Shown here piece by piece: positions 19,064-29,143 of a stretch of DNA of 64,000 nt. Numbering within the stretch: the first letter of the stretch is position 1; the number at the start of each line of letters is the position of its first letter. A program made the position numbers and the translations under genes. The stretch comes from Psychrobacter sp. PL19 (GTDB taxonomy: Bacteria > Pseudomonadota > Gammaproteobacteria > Pseudomonadales > Moraxellaceae). The stretch spans positions 1,178,001 to 1,242,000 of the forward strand of contig NZ_JAGING010000001.1 in assembly GCF_017875835.1 (NCBI RefSeq), read 5' to 3'. Below the pieces are notes generated by a model that made no database searches, was not told where the DNA came from, and saw only the letters and a program-made list of their open reading frames with translations.

Positions 19064-20945
19064 TAGGGTCAGTAGTGATATCGTCTGAGCTATTATCAAC
19101 AGGGGTTGCTTGGTTCTTAAGAGCCTCATAAAAATCACTTAAATCCATCTTACGGGCTTTATCAATGTCCTCGTCAAATAAACTTTCAAGCTCTGCCATG
19201 GCCGACTGGGCGGATTCAATCATGCGCGCTTCATCATCGTAGATGGCTTGTTGACGTTCAATTAAGTCGTCGTCGTAATCACGAAAGGTTTTAATGGTTT
19301 CGTGCGCTTTTTCAGGTGAGATACCGAGCAACTGTAGTGATTCACGCGACATATCCAAAGACGACAAATAGGTCTCACGCCAAATATGGCGAACCCCAAC
19401 CTCACGTAGCCGATAGTAATGCTGCCTATCACGGGCACGCGCCAGCACAATCAAATCAGGATAGTTTTTACGGAGGTACTCAGCCGTAGTAATAGAGCGT
19501 TCTAAATCATCAACGGCAATGATAAATATTCGGGCTTTACTGATCCCAGCAGCACGTAGGATTTCAGGGTTTTTTGGATCGCCATAATAGACTTGGTTAC
19601 CAAATTTACGAACAAAATCCACTCGATTCGCTGAACGTTCAATAGCAGTGAATTCAATGTTGTGCATGCGCAGTACGCGACCAATAATTTGCCCAACCCG
19701 CCCAAAACCGGCAATAATCACCGGATGCTCATGATCAGGAATCGTATCATATTCAGGACTTGGCTTGCCCTTCGCAAACAGAGGCTCACCAATTTTTTCT
19801 AACAATAAAAATGCCACTGGGGTGAGTGCCATAGAAATAGTCACAATCAGATTGAGGGTATTGGACAGTTCAGGTTGCAAGACATTTTGTGCACTAGCCA
19901 CACTGAACAACACAAATGCAAACTCACCACCCTGGGCTAAGGTGACCCCCAAGCGAATACTGGTCGGCCAGCGATTACCTGATATCTTGGCAATAGCAGT
20001 CACTACGCCGAACTTGACTAACATCAAGACAATGGCACAACTAATGATAAATACTGGCTGCGCCATAATGAGTTTGACATCGGTAAGCATACCTACCGAC
20101 ATAAAAAACAAGCCTAGTAATAGCCCTTTAAAAGGTTCAATACTGGCTTCTAACTCGTGACGATACTCTGAGTCAGCAAGCAATACCCCGGTCAAAAATG
20201 CACCCAAGGCCATCGACAGACCGATCTGTCCCATCAATATTGATACGCCCATCACAATAAATAGTGCCACAGCGGTCAATAATTCTGATGCGCCACTTGA
20301 GGCGACAAATTTAAAGAAAGGTCGGACCACATAGCGGCTAGCAAAGATGAGACCGGCAAACACAGCAACCACTTTAATAAAGTAAATTAAATCGTAGCTT
20401 TGTTCGCGCACGCCTGACAAAAACGGAATCACAGCTAACAAAGGAATAACGGCGATATCTTGAAATAACAAAATGGTAAAGGCTTCACGACCATGCGTGC
20501 TGGATAGCTGTTGTTTTTCGGTGAGGATCTGCAGTACAAAGGCGGTAGAGGACAGCGCTAAGCCAAAGCCGACAATAAAAGCAGTATCTAACTGTAGGGA
20601 AAAGTAACGATATAGAATCGCCATTAATAGCGTACCGGTCAGACCGACTTGCAAGCCACCAAGTACAAATATCGAACGACGTAGCGCCCATAAGCGTGAG
20701 GGTTGGAGCTCAAGCCCGATAATGAACAGCAGCATGACTACGCCAAACTCAGAAAAGTGTAATAAGCTTTCGGCGTCGCCTGCCACATCTAATGCACTTG
20801 GCCCTAATATTAGTCCAGTGATTAGATAGCCTAAAACGGTTGCAATACCAAAGCGTTTTCCAAGTGGTACAAAGAGTAGCGCTGCGCCCAAAAAAATCGT
20901 AGCTTGTAACATTAAATTTGGTGAGCCGGCGGCGGCAGCGAACAT
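19056..20945 (-). CDS. KefB/KefC-type monovalent cation:proton antiporter (CPA2)
   Basis: Inner-membrane antiporter of 629 residues. The first 385 or so hold about a dozen membrane helices of the Na+/H+ exchanger fold (GLALSSTAFVLQIL, GAFLTGVLLADSEYRHEL), then an RCK_N (TrkA-N) nucleotide-binding domain beginning HPVIIAGFGRVGQIIGRVLR near 410, followed by a charged acidic tail. KefB and KefC are glutathione-gated potassium efflux systems; the GSH-binding detail cannot be assigned here, so I do not use a symbol. AGGAG lies 5 nt before the ATG. Confidence 0.88.
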   Translation of the reverse strand: MFAAAAGSPNLMLQATIFLGAALLFVPLGKRFGIATVLGYLITGLILGPSALDVAGDAESLLHFSEFGVVMLLFIIGLELQPSRLWALRRSIFVLGGLQVGLTGTLLMAILYRYFSLQLDTAFIVGFGLALSSTAFVLQILTEKQQLSSTHGREAFTILLFQDIAVIPLLAVIPFLSGVREQSYDLIYFIKVVAVFAGLIFASRYVVRPFFKFVASSGASELLTAVALFIVMGVSILMGQIGLSMALGAFLTGVLLADSEYRHELEASIEPFKGLLLGLFFMSVGMLTDVKLIMAQPVFIISCAIVLMLVKFGVVTAIAKISGNRWPTSIRLGVTLAQGGEFAFVLFSVASAQNVLQPELSNTLNLIVTISMALTPVAFLLLEKIGEPLFAKGKPSPEYDTIPDHEHPVIIAGFGRVGQIIGRVLRMHNIEFTAIERSANRVDFVRKFGNQVYYGDPKNPEILRAAGISKARIFIIAVDDLERSITTAEYLRKNYPDLIVLARARDRQHYYRLREVGVRHIWRETYLSSLDMSRESLQLLGISPEKAHETIKTFRDYDDDLIERQQAIYDDEARMIESAQSAMAELESLFDEDIDKARKMDLSDFYEALKNQATPVDNSSDDITTDPKT

Positions 20946-21018
20946 CTTAGCTCCTTAATAGTTACTATGAAACCAGCAATATAAAATTAGTACAACAATA
21001 AAAAAACCTCAATATAAG

Positions 21019-21747
21019 CTACTTTTTATGATAGATCTTCCATATGCTGTTGTCCGCGAGCGGATTATTATAAGCATCGTTACGGCGCTTACGCGGTGTT
21101 TGCCGACTATCAACAATTTTAAAATCAGGTAAGGCCTGGACAATCAGCCCAGTGCGATAGAAACGGATGCGTTCAGGTTCCAACATCTCACCTTTATGGT
21201 CTCGACAAAATACATAGGCGCGCAAGTCAATAAACTCACGATGTGCTACTAGTCGTGCCTCATCATCGTTATCAAATACCGCTGATAATCGCTCAAGCTC
21301 TTGTGGCGTATACTCACCACATTTATCAGTTAGCGCGCCTACTGAGCCGAAGCTTTTGGACTCTTTAGCATGAGTTTTGGTTAGATGTAGACGCTGAACA
21401 TGATAAATAAATTGGGGGATTTCAAGGCTGGCAGGTAGCGGTAAATGATCAGGTGGTAGATAGGCGGCAGGATAAAATGCCATAGCACGGTCAAGCAGGT
21501 TTTGCCAACGCTGCTGATAAGCTTGCACTTCGGCTAAATTACCTTCATAGATAGGCATATCACGGATTTGACGTAAAATATCAGGTGGAAACTGCTGCTT
21601 ACGGAAACTCGCAATATCTTCTTGCAGGGCGGATAGCAAAACTTTGGCGTGTTTTTTAGCCTCTTTTGAGATAGGCTCGTCAATATCACCGTCTATAGGG
21701 CTGCTAATATAATTGGGAGCAACAAAGGGAGCTGAGCGTCTAGACAT
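21019..21747 (-). CDS. Uncharacterised protein, 242 aa
   Basis: I do not recognise the family. The protein is soluble, without signal peptide or membrane helix, rich in Arg, Asp and Pro. Features: an N-terminal helical stretch (KEAKKHAKVLLSALQEDIAS), a central LPxxLEIPQFIYHVQRLHLTK segment, YTPQELERLSAVFDNDDEAR, and a compact C-terminal EPERIRFYRTGLIVQALPDF. The C-terminus is basic. It sits 73 bp upstream of the antiporter gene on the same strand, so the two could be co-transcribed. Codon use looks like its neighbours. Probably a conserved Moraxellaceae protein. Confidence 0.7.
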   Translation of the reverse strand: MSRRSAPFVAPNYISSPIDGDIDEPISKEAKKHAKVLLSALQEDIASFRKQQFPPDILRQIRDMPIYEGNLAEVQAYQQRWQNLLDRAMAFYPAAYLPPDHLPLPASLEIPQFIYHVQRLHLTKTHAKESKSFGSVGALTDKCGEYTPQELERLSAVFDNDDEARLVAHREFIDLRAYVFCRDHKGEMLEPERIRFYRTGLIVQALPDFKIVDSRQTPRKRRNDAYNNPLADNSIWKIYHKK

Positions 21748-21965
21748 GGCAGTAATTCATCAGGTAGAAGTTAGTAAGTCATTCAAATCTATATGGTTTA
21801 TAGCAGCGAAAATGGGCGAACGGCTGGCTATGCTATTTTAGCAACTATTTTAATATGCTAACACAACCATATAAAGCCGCGTAGATTTAATGTTGGTTAA
21901 ATCATACTTTAGTGACTGAATCAATTAACGATAATTATCACTTATCATTTAACAGGTATGAATGC

Positions 21966-23093
21966 TCAGTGAGAATGACCCTGATGTCCACCATTATTGC
22001 TCATTGGACGCTCTGCTATGCCACAGACTAAGGCATCGCCATGGGTTTGAGTATGTGGGTGTGTGAGGCTTTCAACTTGAATGGTCGTATGACTGATACT
22101 CAGCTCTTGTAAGCGTTGATCTAGCTCAGCGATTAATAGGCTTGCTTCATGAATGCTCATGTCACTATCAACAACCACATGACAAGATAGCGCGTTGAGA
22201 CCGCTAGTAATGCTCCAAACGTGTAAATCATGTATTTTCTGTACTTGTGAATGATCCAATAAGCTTTGCTCAATTACCTCTAAAGATAGGCCTTTTGGCG
22301 TGCCTTCCATTAATATATGCACCGAATCTCGGACTACACGATAGCCGCTGAATAATATCAGCACGGCAACGATGACTGAGGCCGCTGCATCTGCCCATAT
22401 CCAACCAAAGCCCATCATTAATAATGCAGCAATAATGGCGGCGACTGACCCTAGCAAGTCGCTCAAGACGTGCAAGTAGGCACTTTGCATATTAAGGTTG
22501 GCAGGTTTTTTCGTAGCAGATTTCTTATGGTCAGCTGTCTCTACATTATCAGCAGATAGTTCAGCTGTAGTTGGGCCATGGCTGTGCCCGTGACCCTCGC
22601 CATCGTTGCTACTGCGATGCATTAACCACGCGACTAAGATATTGACCAGCATACCGATGGTAGCAATGATCAGCATACCTTGGGTCGCAATGTCTGGTGG
22701 CGAGTTGAAGCGCTTAATGGCTTCGTAAAAGATCATCAGGGCGATAACCACTAGGGTTATACCGTTAACGCTAGCAACCAAAATTTCAAAGCGTTTATAG
22801 CCAAAGGTCTTTTGACGAGTAGCCGCTTTTTCACCGATCTTGAATGCCATGAGTGTGGCACCCAGTGCCACCGCATCACTGAGCATATGACCGGCGTCCG
22901 ATAATAATGCCAAGCTACCGGTTAGCCAACCACCAATCGCTTCAATAAACATATAGCCAGTAATAATGATAAAACTAAACAATAAAGTGCGTTGGTAACC
23001 TTTGGTATTTGGTGCTGCCGTGCTTGCGGCTGCAGCATGATTATGGCTATCATGGCTGTTGTTTTGTTCAAAATCGGGAATTTTTGCGCTCAT
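21966..23093 (-). CDS. Zinc/cation exporter of the CDF family (ZitB/CzcD-like)
   Basis: Proton-coupled metal exporter. I start it at the ATG at 23093 (375 aa); a TTG four codons upstream has no better ribosome site. It has six membrane helices, the metal-site motifs SLALLSDAGHMLSDA (helix II) and HVLSDLLGS (helix V), three His-rich stretches (N-terminus, the GHGHSHG loop between helices IV and V, and the C-terminal GGHQGHSH), and the cytosolic ferredoxin-like domain with HDLHVWSITSG. The His clusters point to Zn2+ as the main substrate. Monocistronic. Confidence 0.9.
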   Translation of the reverse strand: MSAKIPDFEQNNSHDSHNHAAAASTAAPNTKGYQRTLLFSFIIITGYMFIEAIGGWLTGSLALLSDAGHMLSDAVALGATLMAFKIGEKAATRQKTFGYKRFEILVASVNGITLVVIALMIFYEAIKRFNSPPDIATQGMLIIATIGMLVNILVAWLMHRSSNDGEGHGHSHGPTTAELSADNVETADHKKSATKKPANLNMQSAYLHVLSDLLGSVAAIIAALLMMGFGWIWADAAASVIVAVLILFSGYRVVRDSVHILMEGTPKGLSLEVIEQSLLDHSQVQKIHDLHVWSITSGLNALSCHVVVDSDMSIHEASLLIAELDQRLQELSISHTTIQVESLTHPHTQTHGDALVCGIAERPMSNNGGHQGHSH

Positions 23094-23429
23094 AACAACA
23101 CTCAAAATAATGGAAAATTCACAACTGCTACTTTAAGCCGATCATAACAACAACCATAACCTTGGCATAAAGTAGCAAAAACGAACTCGTCTAGCGTTAT
23201 GTATTGCTAGACAGATGAAGGGAATCTAGCATATTTATTTATTAGAAGCTGTAACAGCGAAGTAAAAATAACGGGGATTAATAAAAATTTGACAGTACCT
23301 AATATTACTACTGTACTCTAGTACCTAGTCGAAACCAGACAAGTAATACCAGACAAACGAACGCCAACATCACACCAAGTACAGTAGGCGAGTCTGACGA
23401 TATGGCCTATTTATATAGGGTTGACTATA
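23094..23429. other. Gap between the CDF gene and priA
   Basis: 336 bp with no ORF of note and no clear terminator. It should hold the CDF-gene promoter on the minus strand and the priA 3' end. Confidence 0.5.
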
Positions 23430-25688
23430 TCACCAACCGACTGGATCAATATCTAAAGTTAACTTGAGGTACTTGCTACTGGGCATGGCCAGTACCGGCT
23501 GCCACCAGTGACTTAAAACACGATGTAGCTGCTGACGATCTTTTGCTAATAATAAAAGTTGAGAGTGGTAACGGCTGTTTTTCTTACTCATAGGGGCATC
23601 AATAGGGCCGAGTACCGCTAAATGATGTGCAGCTGGCAGGCTGGCAATGGCGTCTTTAAGCGCTTGAGTGGTCGCTGCCAGCGTCTTACCTTCGCAGCGT
23701 ATTAAAGCCGCGTGGCTATAAGGGGGTAGACCCATCATTTTGCGCTCTTGTAACAACTCGCGTGCGAAGGGCAAATAGCCATCTTTGACTAGTTTTAGCA
23801 GTAGTGGGTTGTCAGGTTGTAGCGTTTGAATCAATACCCGCCCAGCCTTATCACCGCGCCCGGCACGTCCAGCAACTTGAATCATAAGTTGGGCAGTATG
23901 CTCCGGTGAGCGAAAGTCGGCGGACAAAAATCCACGATCGGCATTAGGCAGGCATACTAGAGTGACGTCGGGAAAATGATGACCTTTAGCGACCATTTGC
24001 GTGCCGACTAGGATTGCCGGTTTGCCCTGATTGATCTGCTGGTAAATCTTCTCCCAACTGTCTTTACGGCGCGTGGTATCGCGGTCAATTTGAATAATAG
24101 GATACAGGTCTTTACTGGTTTGTGGGTTGGCAAAGATAGCGTGTAGGTTTTCGCTTAGTCTCGTAGTTCCCATGCCCTTAGCGTTTAAATTTTGGCTGCT
24201 GCAATCAGGACAAGCAGCTGGAATATAAGCCTGCCAGTCACAATGATGGCACTTCAAGTAAGAGCTGTGCTGTGCTTGGCTGCTATAGTGCACGGTTAAA
24301 TGGGCATCACAACGCGGGCAGTCCGCTTGCCAACCACAAGCCTCGCACAACAAGACAGGGGCATAACCACGTCGATTTAAGAATATCAACACTTGATTGC
24401 CAGCTTCTAATGTTTGCCGAATGGCGCCAATTAGTGCATCAGTCAGGCCAGTGTCATAGCGTGCACCATCGTCTTGTGCTTGCTGGTGGGTGCTTTGCAG
24501 CCGCGCATCAATAAGTTGCATCGTAGCAGGGTTAGCATTGCCAGGACGGGTGCGTAGTTGGCATTCAATGAGTTTGCCATCATCGACTAGCTTTAAGTGT
24601 TCAAGGGTGGGGGTTGCTGTGCCGAGCACCACGGGAACATTACATTGTAGTCCGCGATATAAAGCAACATCAGCAGCATGATAACGCAAGGTGTCTTGTT
24701 GCTTATAAGAAGCATCATGGGCTTCATCAACGATAATCAGCCCTAAGTTTGCAAAGGGATACAGGACCGCTGAGCGGGTACCGATAATAATTTGTGCGTG
24801 GCCGGTACGGCAATCTTGCCAGCCTTGCATACGGTAGGTATTGGTCATCCCTGAGTGCAATAGCACAATCTGTGCGGCGAAACGGCTGGCAAAACGCGCC
24901 CGCGTCTGCGGCGTTAGGCCAATCTCTGGCACCAAGATTAGTACCTGCTGGCCCGCCTCTAACACTGTTTGCATTGCCTGCAAATAGACTTCAGTTTTAC
25001 CACTACCAGTAATGCCATTTAATAAAATTCCGCTATAACGTCCTGCACTGTGTGCGGCGATAATAGCCTCAACGGCTAGCTTTTGCTCCGTATTCATATC
25101 GAGTGGCATTTTGGCTAATGTTACCGCAGTCGGCGTGGCTTTAGGCTCAATATAGCGTTCAATGAGGCCTTTATCTTCTAAGGTCTTTAAAAACGCTCGC
25201 TGCATACCTTCTAGTAACAGCACCTCTTCACTCGCACCGCGCTCGCCATGTAGTTTGAGCATATCGAACTGTTGTTTTTGCTTGTTGGCATTCGCACGAA
25301 AATCATCGTCATTAATATGTGGCAGGATCCGCCAGTGAGTGATGAGTAAATCGAGCGGTTTGCCTTGGCGTATTAGGCTTGGCAGCATCACTGCCAACAC
25401 GTCACCAAGCGGATAATGATAATAACGCGCAAGCCAATAGGCTAGCTTGAGCATTTTACTATCTAGAATTGGTTCAGCATCTAAGCTTTGATTGATAGGT
25501 TTTAGTTTATTGCTAGGAACGCTGCTATCAGCTTGGGTAATGTGCGCAATGACAATACCGATTAAGGTTTGTCGACCAAATGAGACTTCCACGCGGCTAC
25601 CGATGCCAGGGATGGCAGAACTATCAGCTGATACGCTATAGTCAAATACCCGATAAAGGGGGACGGGTAAAGCAACTTGTACCAACAT
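23430..25688 (-). CDS. priA: Primosomal helicase PriA
   Basis: 3'-5' helicase that restarts stalled replication forks by rebuilding the primosome. 752 residues: N-terminal DNA-binding domain (VALPVPLYRVFDY), Walker A GITGSGKTEVYL near 225, DEAH box VDEAHDASYKQQ near 318, the eight-Cys double zinc-binding insert (CEACGWQADCPRCDAH and KCHHCDWQ...CPDC), and motifs V and VI (GTQMVAKGHHFPDV, QVAGRAGRGDKAG). ATG start. Complete and of usual length. Confidence 0.97.
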   Translation of the reverse strand: MLVQVALPVPLYRVFDYSVSADSSAIPGIGSRVEVSFGRQTLIGIVIAHITQADSSVPSNKLKPINQSLDAEPILDSKMLKLAYWLARYYHYPLGDVLAVMLPSLIRQGKPLDLLITHWRILPHINDDDFRANANKQKQQFDMLKLHGERGASEEVLLLEGMQRAFLKTLEDKGLIERYIEPKATPTAVTLAKMPLDMNTEQKLAVEAIIAAHSAGRYSGILLNGITGSGKTEVYLQAMQTVLEAGQQVLILVPEIGLTPQTRARFASRFAAQIVLLHSGMTNTYRMQGWQDCRTGHAQIIIGTRSAVLYPFANLGLIIVDEAHDASYKQQDTLRYHAADVALYRGLQCNVPVVLGTATPTLEHLKLVDDGKLIECQLRTRPGNANPATMQLIDARLQSTHQQAQDDGARYDTGLTDALIGAIRQTLEAGNQVLIFLNRRGYAPVLLCEACGWQADCPRCDAHLTVHYSSQAQHSSYLKCHHCDWQAYIPAACPDCSSQNLNAKGMGTTRLSENLHAIFANPQTSKDLYPIIQIDRDTTRRKDSWEKIYQQINQGKPAILVGTQMVAKGHHFPDVTLVCLPNADRGFLSADFRSPEHTAQLMIQVAGRAGRGDKAGRVLIQTLQPDNPLLLKLVKDGYLPFARELLQERKMMGLPPYSHAALIRCEGKTLAATTQALKDAIASLPAAHHLAVLGPIDAPMSKKNSRYHSQLLLLAKDRQQLHRVLSHWWQPVLAMPSSKYLKLTLDIDPVGW

Positions 25689-25760
25689 AAAGCGCGCTCA
25701 CAGCCTCGTGAATTCTAAATAATAAAGTTAGAAAGAATAAGAAAAGTGTAGATAACACCA

Positions 25761-25805
25761 TTAAGCCCAAATGTCTGTCGTTGGACTAGAGCAATTTGGG
25801 CTTAA
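25761..25805 (-). terminator. Hairpin after ridA, possible terminator
   Basis: 12-bp perfect arms (ttaagcccaaat 25761-25772 with 25794-25805) and a 21-nt loop, between ridA and priA on the minus strand. No clear T run, so terminator function is weakly supported. Confidence 0.4.
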
Positions 25806-25885
25806 CTGTTTTATATTAAAAGCTTATGTACTTGATAACTGTCTATACTTTGCTAAAAGGACTTAAGTATTTCTAGCTGTTTACG

Positions 25886-26266
25886 TTATTCAATGTATAA
25901 AATAGACTCAATTTCAACCACGCCGCCTTTAGGTAAGGCCGCAACTTGTACGGCAGCACGGGCAGGATAAGGTTCGCTTAAGTTAGCGGCAAATAACTCA
26001 TTAAGAGTCGCAAAGTCGTTTAAATCAGTTAATGACACGTTAAATTTGACCACGTCGTTTAGAGTGCCGCCTGCTGCTTCACAAATCGCTTTAATATTGG
26101 CAAATACTTGCTTGGCTTGCGCCTCAAAACCATCTCGTAGCTCCATAGTTTCAGGATCAAAGCCCAGCTGTCCTGAAATATAGACGGTGTTGCCTACTTT
26201 TACGGCTTGTGAATAAGTGCCAACAGCAGCGGCTGCTTTATCAGTTTGGATGGTTTGACGGGTCAT
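25886..26266 (-). CDS. ridA: Reactive intermediate deaminase RidA (YjgF family)
   Basis: 126 residues. Hydrolyses enamine/imine intermediates from PLP enzymes such as threonine dehydratase. It shows VGTYSQAVKVGNTVYISGQLG, the EAQAKQVFANIKAICEAAG helix, the NELFAANLSEPYPARAAVQV loop with the catalytic Arg, and the terminal PKGGVVEIESILY. AGGAT lies 6 nt before the ATG. It follows spoT as in pseudomonads, though a 212-bp gap separates them. Confidence 0.95.
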   Translation of the reverse strand: MTRQTIQTDKAAAAVGTYSQAVKVGNTVYISGQLGFDPETMELRDGFEAQAKQVFANIKAICEAAGGTLNDVVKFNVSLTDLNDFATLNELFAANLSEPYPARAAVQVAALPKGGVVEIESILYIE

Positions 26267-26407
26267 AATATATCCTTATAGTATTTTTGATGCGTTAAGT
26301 CGCTAAGTTCTTAGCGGATGAAATTAATATGTTTTAAGTATTCTCAAAGCTAGGGTTAAAGCCTCGTAGCTCCATACGCCCTAACTATCAATAGTGGTCA
26401 GCTGCTA

Positions 26408-26440
26408 TTATTAGTACCTGTTATTAGTACCTATTATTAG
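26408..26440. repeat. 13-bp tandem repeat 3' of spoT
   Basis: ttattagtacctg, ttattagtaccta and a partial third unit, about 40 bp past the spoT stop codon. Confidence 0.75.
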
Positions 26441-26478
26441 TTATGAGTATCTGTCATTAAGCGACATTATTAAAGTAT

Positions 26479-28665
26479 TTACAGCTGATACAGTCGTATG
26501 ATGTTAGGGAAACCCAGTAGCGAGCGTAGCTCACGGATACCTTGTGCTAAATGGTTACGGCTACGAACGATGATGTGGATAATGGTATCACTACTACGCA
26601 CATCAACAGTTTCGACTCCCATATTCAGTTGGCGCAGATGGTAGATGACTTCACTAATTTGTTCATCACTGAGCGCTATAGAAAGTTTTAAGTAAGCTGG
26701 GAAACGAATTTTCCCCCCGTAATCACCAGTTTCGCTTTGCTGGATCGCCTTATCATTACGCCAGCGTAACTGTATAATCTGATAAGGGTTATCCTTACGA
26801 ATGTCGTCAAGTGAAAAACACTTGTGGCGATGTACGACTAAGCCGTGACGTGATAAATGCCCGACAATAGGATCACCATAGATAGGGTGGCAACAATTGG
26901 CAAAATCAAGCTCAACTCCTGCAGTATTCGCAATCAACTGCTGCGGCTGTGCCATCTCATGAGTGTGTTTCTGAGTATGAAGGCCGGTTACTTCATCACT
27001 GAACAAGCGTGATACTGCCAGTTGAGGCAGCAAGGTGCCGGAACTGATTTGCTCAAATAGCGCATCTTTTTCGAGCAGACCGCGCCATTCAAGTATGTGG
27101 GTCCAGTCGCTATCTGTTAAGTCATCGAGACTTTTTTGGTAGGGTTTTAAGGCGCGATCTAATGCCTGTTTACCGTGGCGTTGCTTATCGTATGCGGATA
27201 AATCTTTAAACCAGCGTAGAATTTGTTCTCGGGCCTTGTTAGTAACAACAAAGCCTAGCCATTCAGCTTTAGGCTCAGAATTCTTATCGACTTCAATCTC
27301 AATCAGCTGTCCGTTCGTGACCACAGTGCCAAGCTTAGCGTGCTTGCCATCGACGTTTGCACCGACAGCCACATTACCGACCATAGGTCCAACGGCGTAA
27401 GCAAAGTCTAGCGCGGTTGCACCCTGTGGCAACTCGTAAGCCCGGCCTCGCGGACTATAACACAGGATTTTACTAGAATGTAGATAATCCATTAACTCGT
27501 TGATGGTAGAGACTGCTACTGTAAAATCAGGGCTATTTTTGTCTAAGTTGTCTTCATCGACTAAGTCTTTCATATTACGTAGTGATGCTTGAATAACCGA
27601 TTGGCTGACATCAGAGGCATGCTCGGCACCGATCACCCCAAGTCGTGCGGCCTTTTGCATTTGCTTGGTTAAAATAGTTACTTTGACAAAGTCATTATCA
27701 CGCTCATAAATAAGAGTTAGTGACTGATTACCACCAGGCAATGGGCGTCGAATATTGTCTCCAATATGGGTATCATCTATCTGATATTTTTTAATCAGAT
27801 AATAAGCCAGCTTGTCACACGCCTCAATATTATCGAGCACAATCTCAAAAGCATAATGGCGCAACAAGGCGTTAATTTCACCACGATTACGGAAAAACTG
27901 CCGATATATAACCACCCGGTTGTCCAGCACTTTAACGTGTCCGCTAAGCTCTAGATTATTCATGACGATGGTCAGATAGCGATGTACGGACTCTCTTTGA
28001 AAATTACGTCCAAGTCCGTGTTGTAACAGCTTGTCAGACAGCTTGTTATACATGTCAGAATCAAGGTTACGATAACACAGTTCTTCAATATAGTCGGCAA
28101 TATCATTAAGACCCATCAGACGGGCAAATGGCACGTAAAAATCTAGGGTCTCTTGAGCAGTAGCGCGCTGTTTTTCAGGGCGTACGGCATCGAGGGTAGA
28201 CATATTATGCAGGCGGTCAGCGAGTTTGATAATCAATACTCGCGGGTCAGCAAGGGTCGCGGTAAGAATTTTGTGAAAGGTGGCCGCTTTGTTTTGTTGT
28301 TTATTATGAGTAGAGGATTTTAATTTGGTAACGCCATCGACTAATCTAGCGACTATTTTGCCATAACGTTGTTCGAGCTGATCGTCACTAACCTCAGTAT
28401 CTTCAACGGTGTCATGTAAAATTGCAGCAATAATCGTATCTCGATCCAAGCGAAAGCCGGCTAATATCTCCGCGACCGCAATCGGATGGGTGATATAAGG
28501 CTCTCCTGACTTACGTTTGTCTTTGATGTGTGCAATATCACCAAACTTACAGGCATCAACAATATCGCGGCGCTCAGCTGCGTTCAAATAGCCTACTGAG
28601 CGTAGCAAATTATATTGCGCTTCATCAACCATATGATGACTGAGTTTGGGGAAAGTTTGGCTCAT
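26479..28665 (-). CDS. spoT: SpoT: (p)ppGpp hydrolase with degenerate synthetase domain
   Basis: 728 residues in RelA/SpoT order. The HD hydrolase domain (about 30-200) is intact: HPIAVAEILAG, the HD pair near 83 in ILHDTVEDTEVS, and KLADRLHNMSTLDA. The following synthetase-type domain (about 250-350) lacks family key residues: the usual GYQSLHT reads GNQSLTL near 310 and the ExQIRT strand reads KVTILT near 326. TGS (SPRGRAYELPQGATALDFAYA), a helical/zinc-finger region (NCCHPIYGD) and a C-terminal ACT domain follow. It should degrade but probably not make (p)ppGpp. A monofunctional-hydrolase SpoT is known in Acinetobacter. Locus order gmk-rpoZ-spoT-ridA is classical. Confidence 0.95.
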   Translation of the reverse strand: MSQTFPKLSHHMVDEAQYNLLRSVGYLNAAERRDIVDACKFGDIAHIKDKRKSGEPYITHPIAVAEILAGFRLDRDTIIAAILHDTVEDTEVSDDQLEQRYGKIVARLVDGVTKLKSSTHNKQQNKAATFHKILTATLADPRVLIIKLADRLHNMSTLDAVRPEKQRATAQETLDFYVPFARLMGLNDIADYIEELCYRNLDSDMYNKLSDKLLQHGLGRNFQRESVHRYLTIVMNNLELSGHVKVLDNRVVIYRQFFRNRGEINALLRHYAFEIVLDNIEACDKLAYYLIKKYQIDDTHIGDNIRRPLPGGNQSLTLIYERDNDFVKVTILTKQMQKAARLGVIGAEHASDVSQSVIQASLRNMKDLVDEDNLDKNSPDFTVAVSTINELMDYLHSSKILCYSPRGRAYELPQGATALDFAYAVGPMVGNVAVGANVDGKHAKLGTVVTNGQLIEIEVDKNSEPKAEWLGFVVTNKAREQILRWFKDLSAYDKQRHGKQALDRALKPYQKSLDDLTDSDWTHILEWRGLLEKDALFEQISSGTLLPQLAVSRLFSDEVTGLHTQKHTHEMAQPQQLIANTAGVELDFANCCHPIYGDPIVGHLSRHGLVVHRHKCFSLDDIRKDNPYQIIQLRWRNDKAIQQSETGDYGGKIRFPAYLKLSIALSDEQISEVIYHLRQLNMGVETVDVRSSDTIIHIIVRSRNHLAQGIRELRSLLGFPNIIRLYQL

Positions 28666-28982
28666 AAAGGGGGCTATCCTATTCTTCGTTATCTATCTGC
28701 CGATCGCTAATCTGATAGTGATTACGTGTTTAACCAACAAGTGATGGTTATTAATATAAATGAGGGCTGACTTACTACTGGAAAAATTCAGATGACTGGA
28801 GAAATCTAGAGAACAAGTCAGAAAATTGGGAAACCACCCTCTAATTAATCGTAAATTGAGCTCAATGTCAACCGTTAAGCGAATAGATGGTATAAAAAAT
28901 GCAGGATTGTTACTTAAAGGGTCACTGAACACTCGCTCAAGTTTTAATATGAGCAGTTATTATCAACAGTCTTTAAATAATT

Positions 28983-29018
28983 TAAGAAGGCATTACTTAA
29001 TAAGAAGGCATTACTATA
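28983..29018. repeat. 18-bp tandem duplication between rpoZ and spoT
   Basis: taagaaggcattacttaa (28983-29000) and taagaaggcattactata (29001-29018). Confidence 0.8.
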
Positions 29019-29027
29019 GTCAAATAG

Positions 29028-29054
29028 CAAAAACCACAGCATTACACTGTGGTT
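29028..29054 (-). terminator. Terminator of the gmk-rpoZ transcript
   Basis: 8-bp stem aaccacag/ctgtggtt (29032-29039 with 29047-29054), 7-nt loop, T run on the minus strand; it implies that spoT has its own promoter. Confidence 0.65.
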
Positions 29055-29143
29055 CTCTGGTTTGGATAGTTAGTCTGTAGCGCCAGGAGTAAAATAGCCA
29101 CAGGCTAAAATTACGCCTAAGCCACTAGCGCTTTAGAACATAA

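Noticed and set aside
28826..29080. 84-codon ORF between rpoZ and spoT
   Set aside because: Overlaps a tandem duplication and the rpoZ terminator; no ribosome site.
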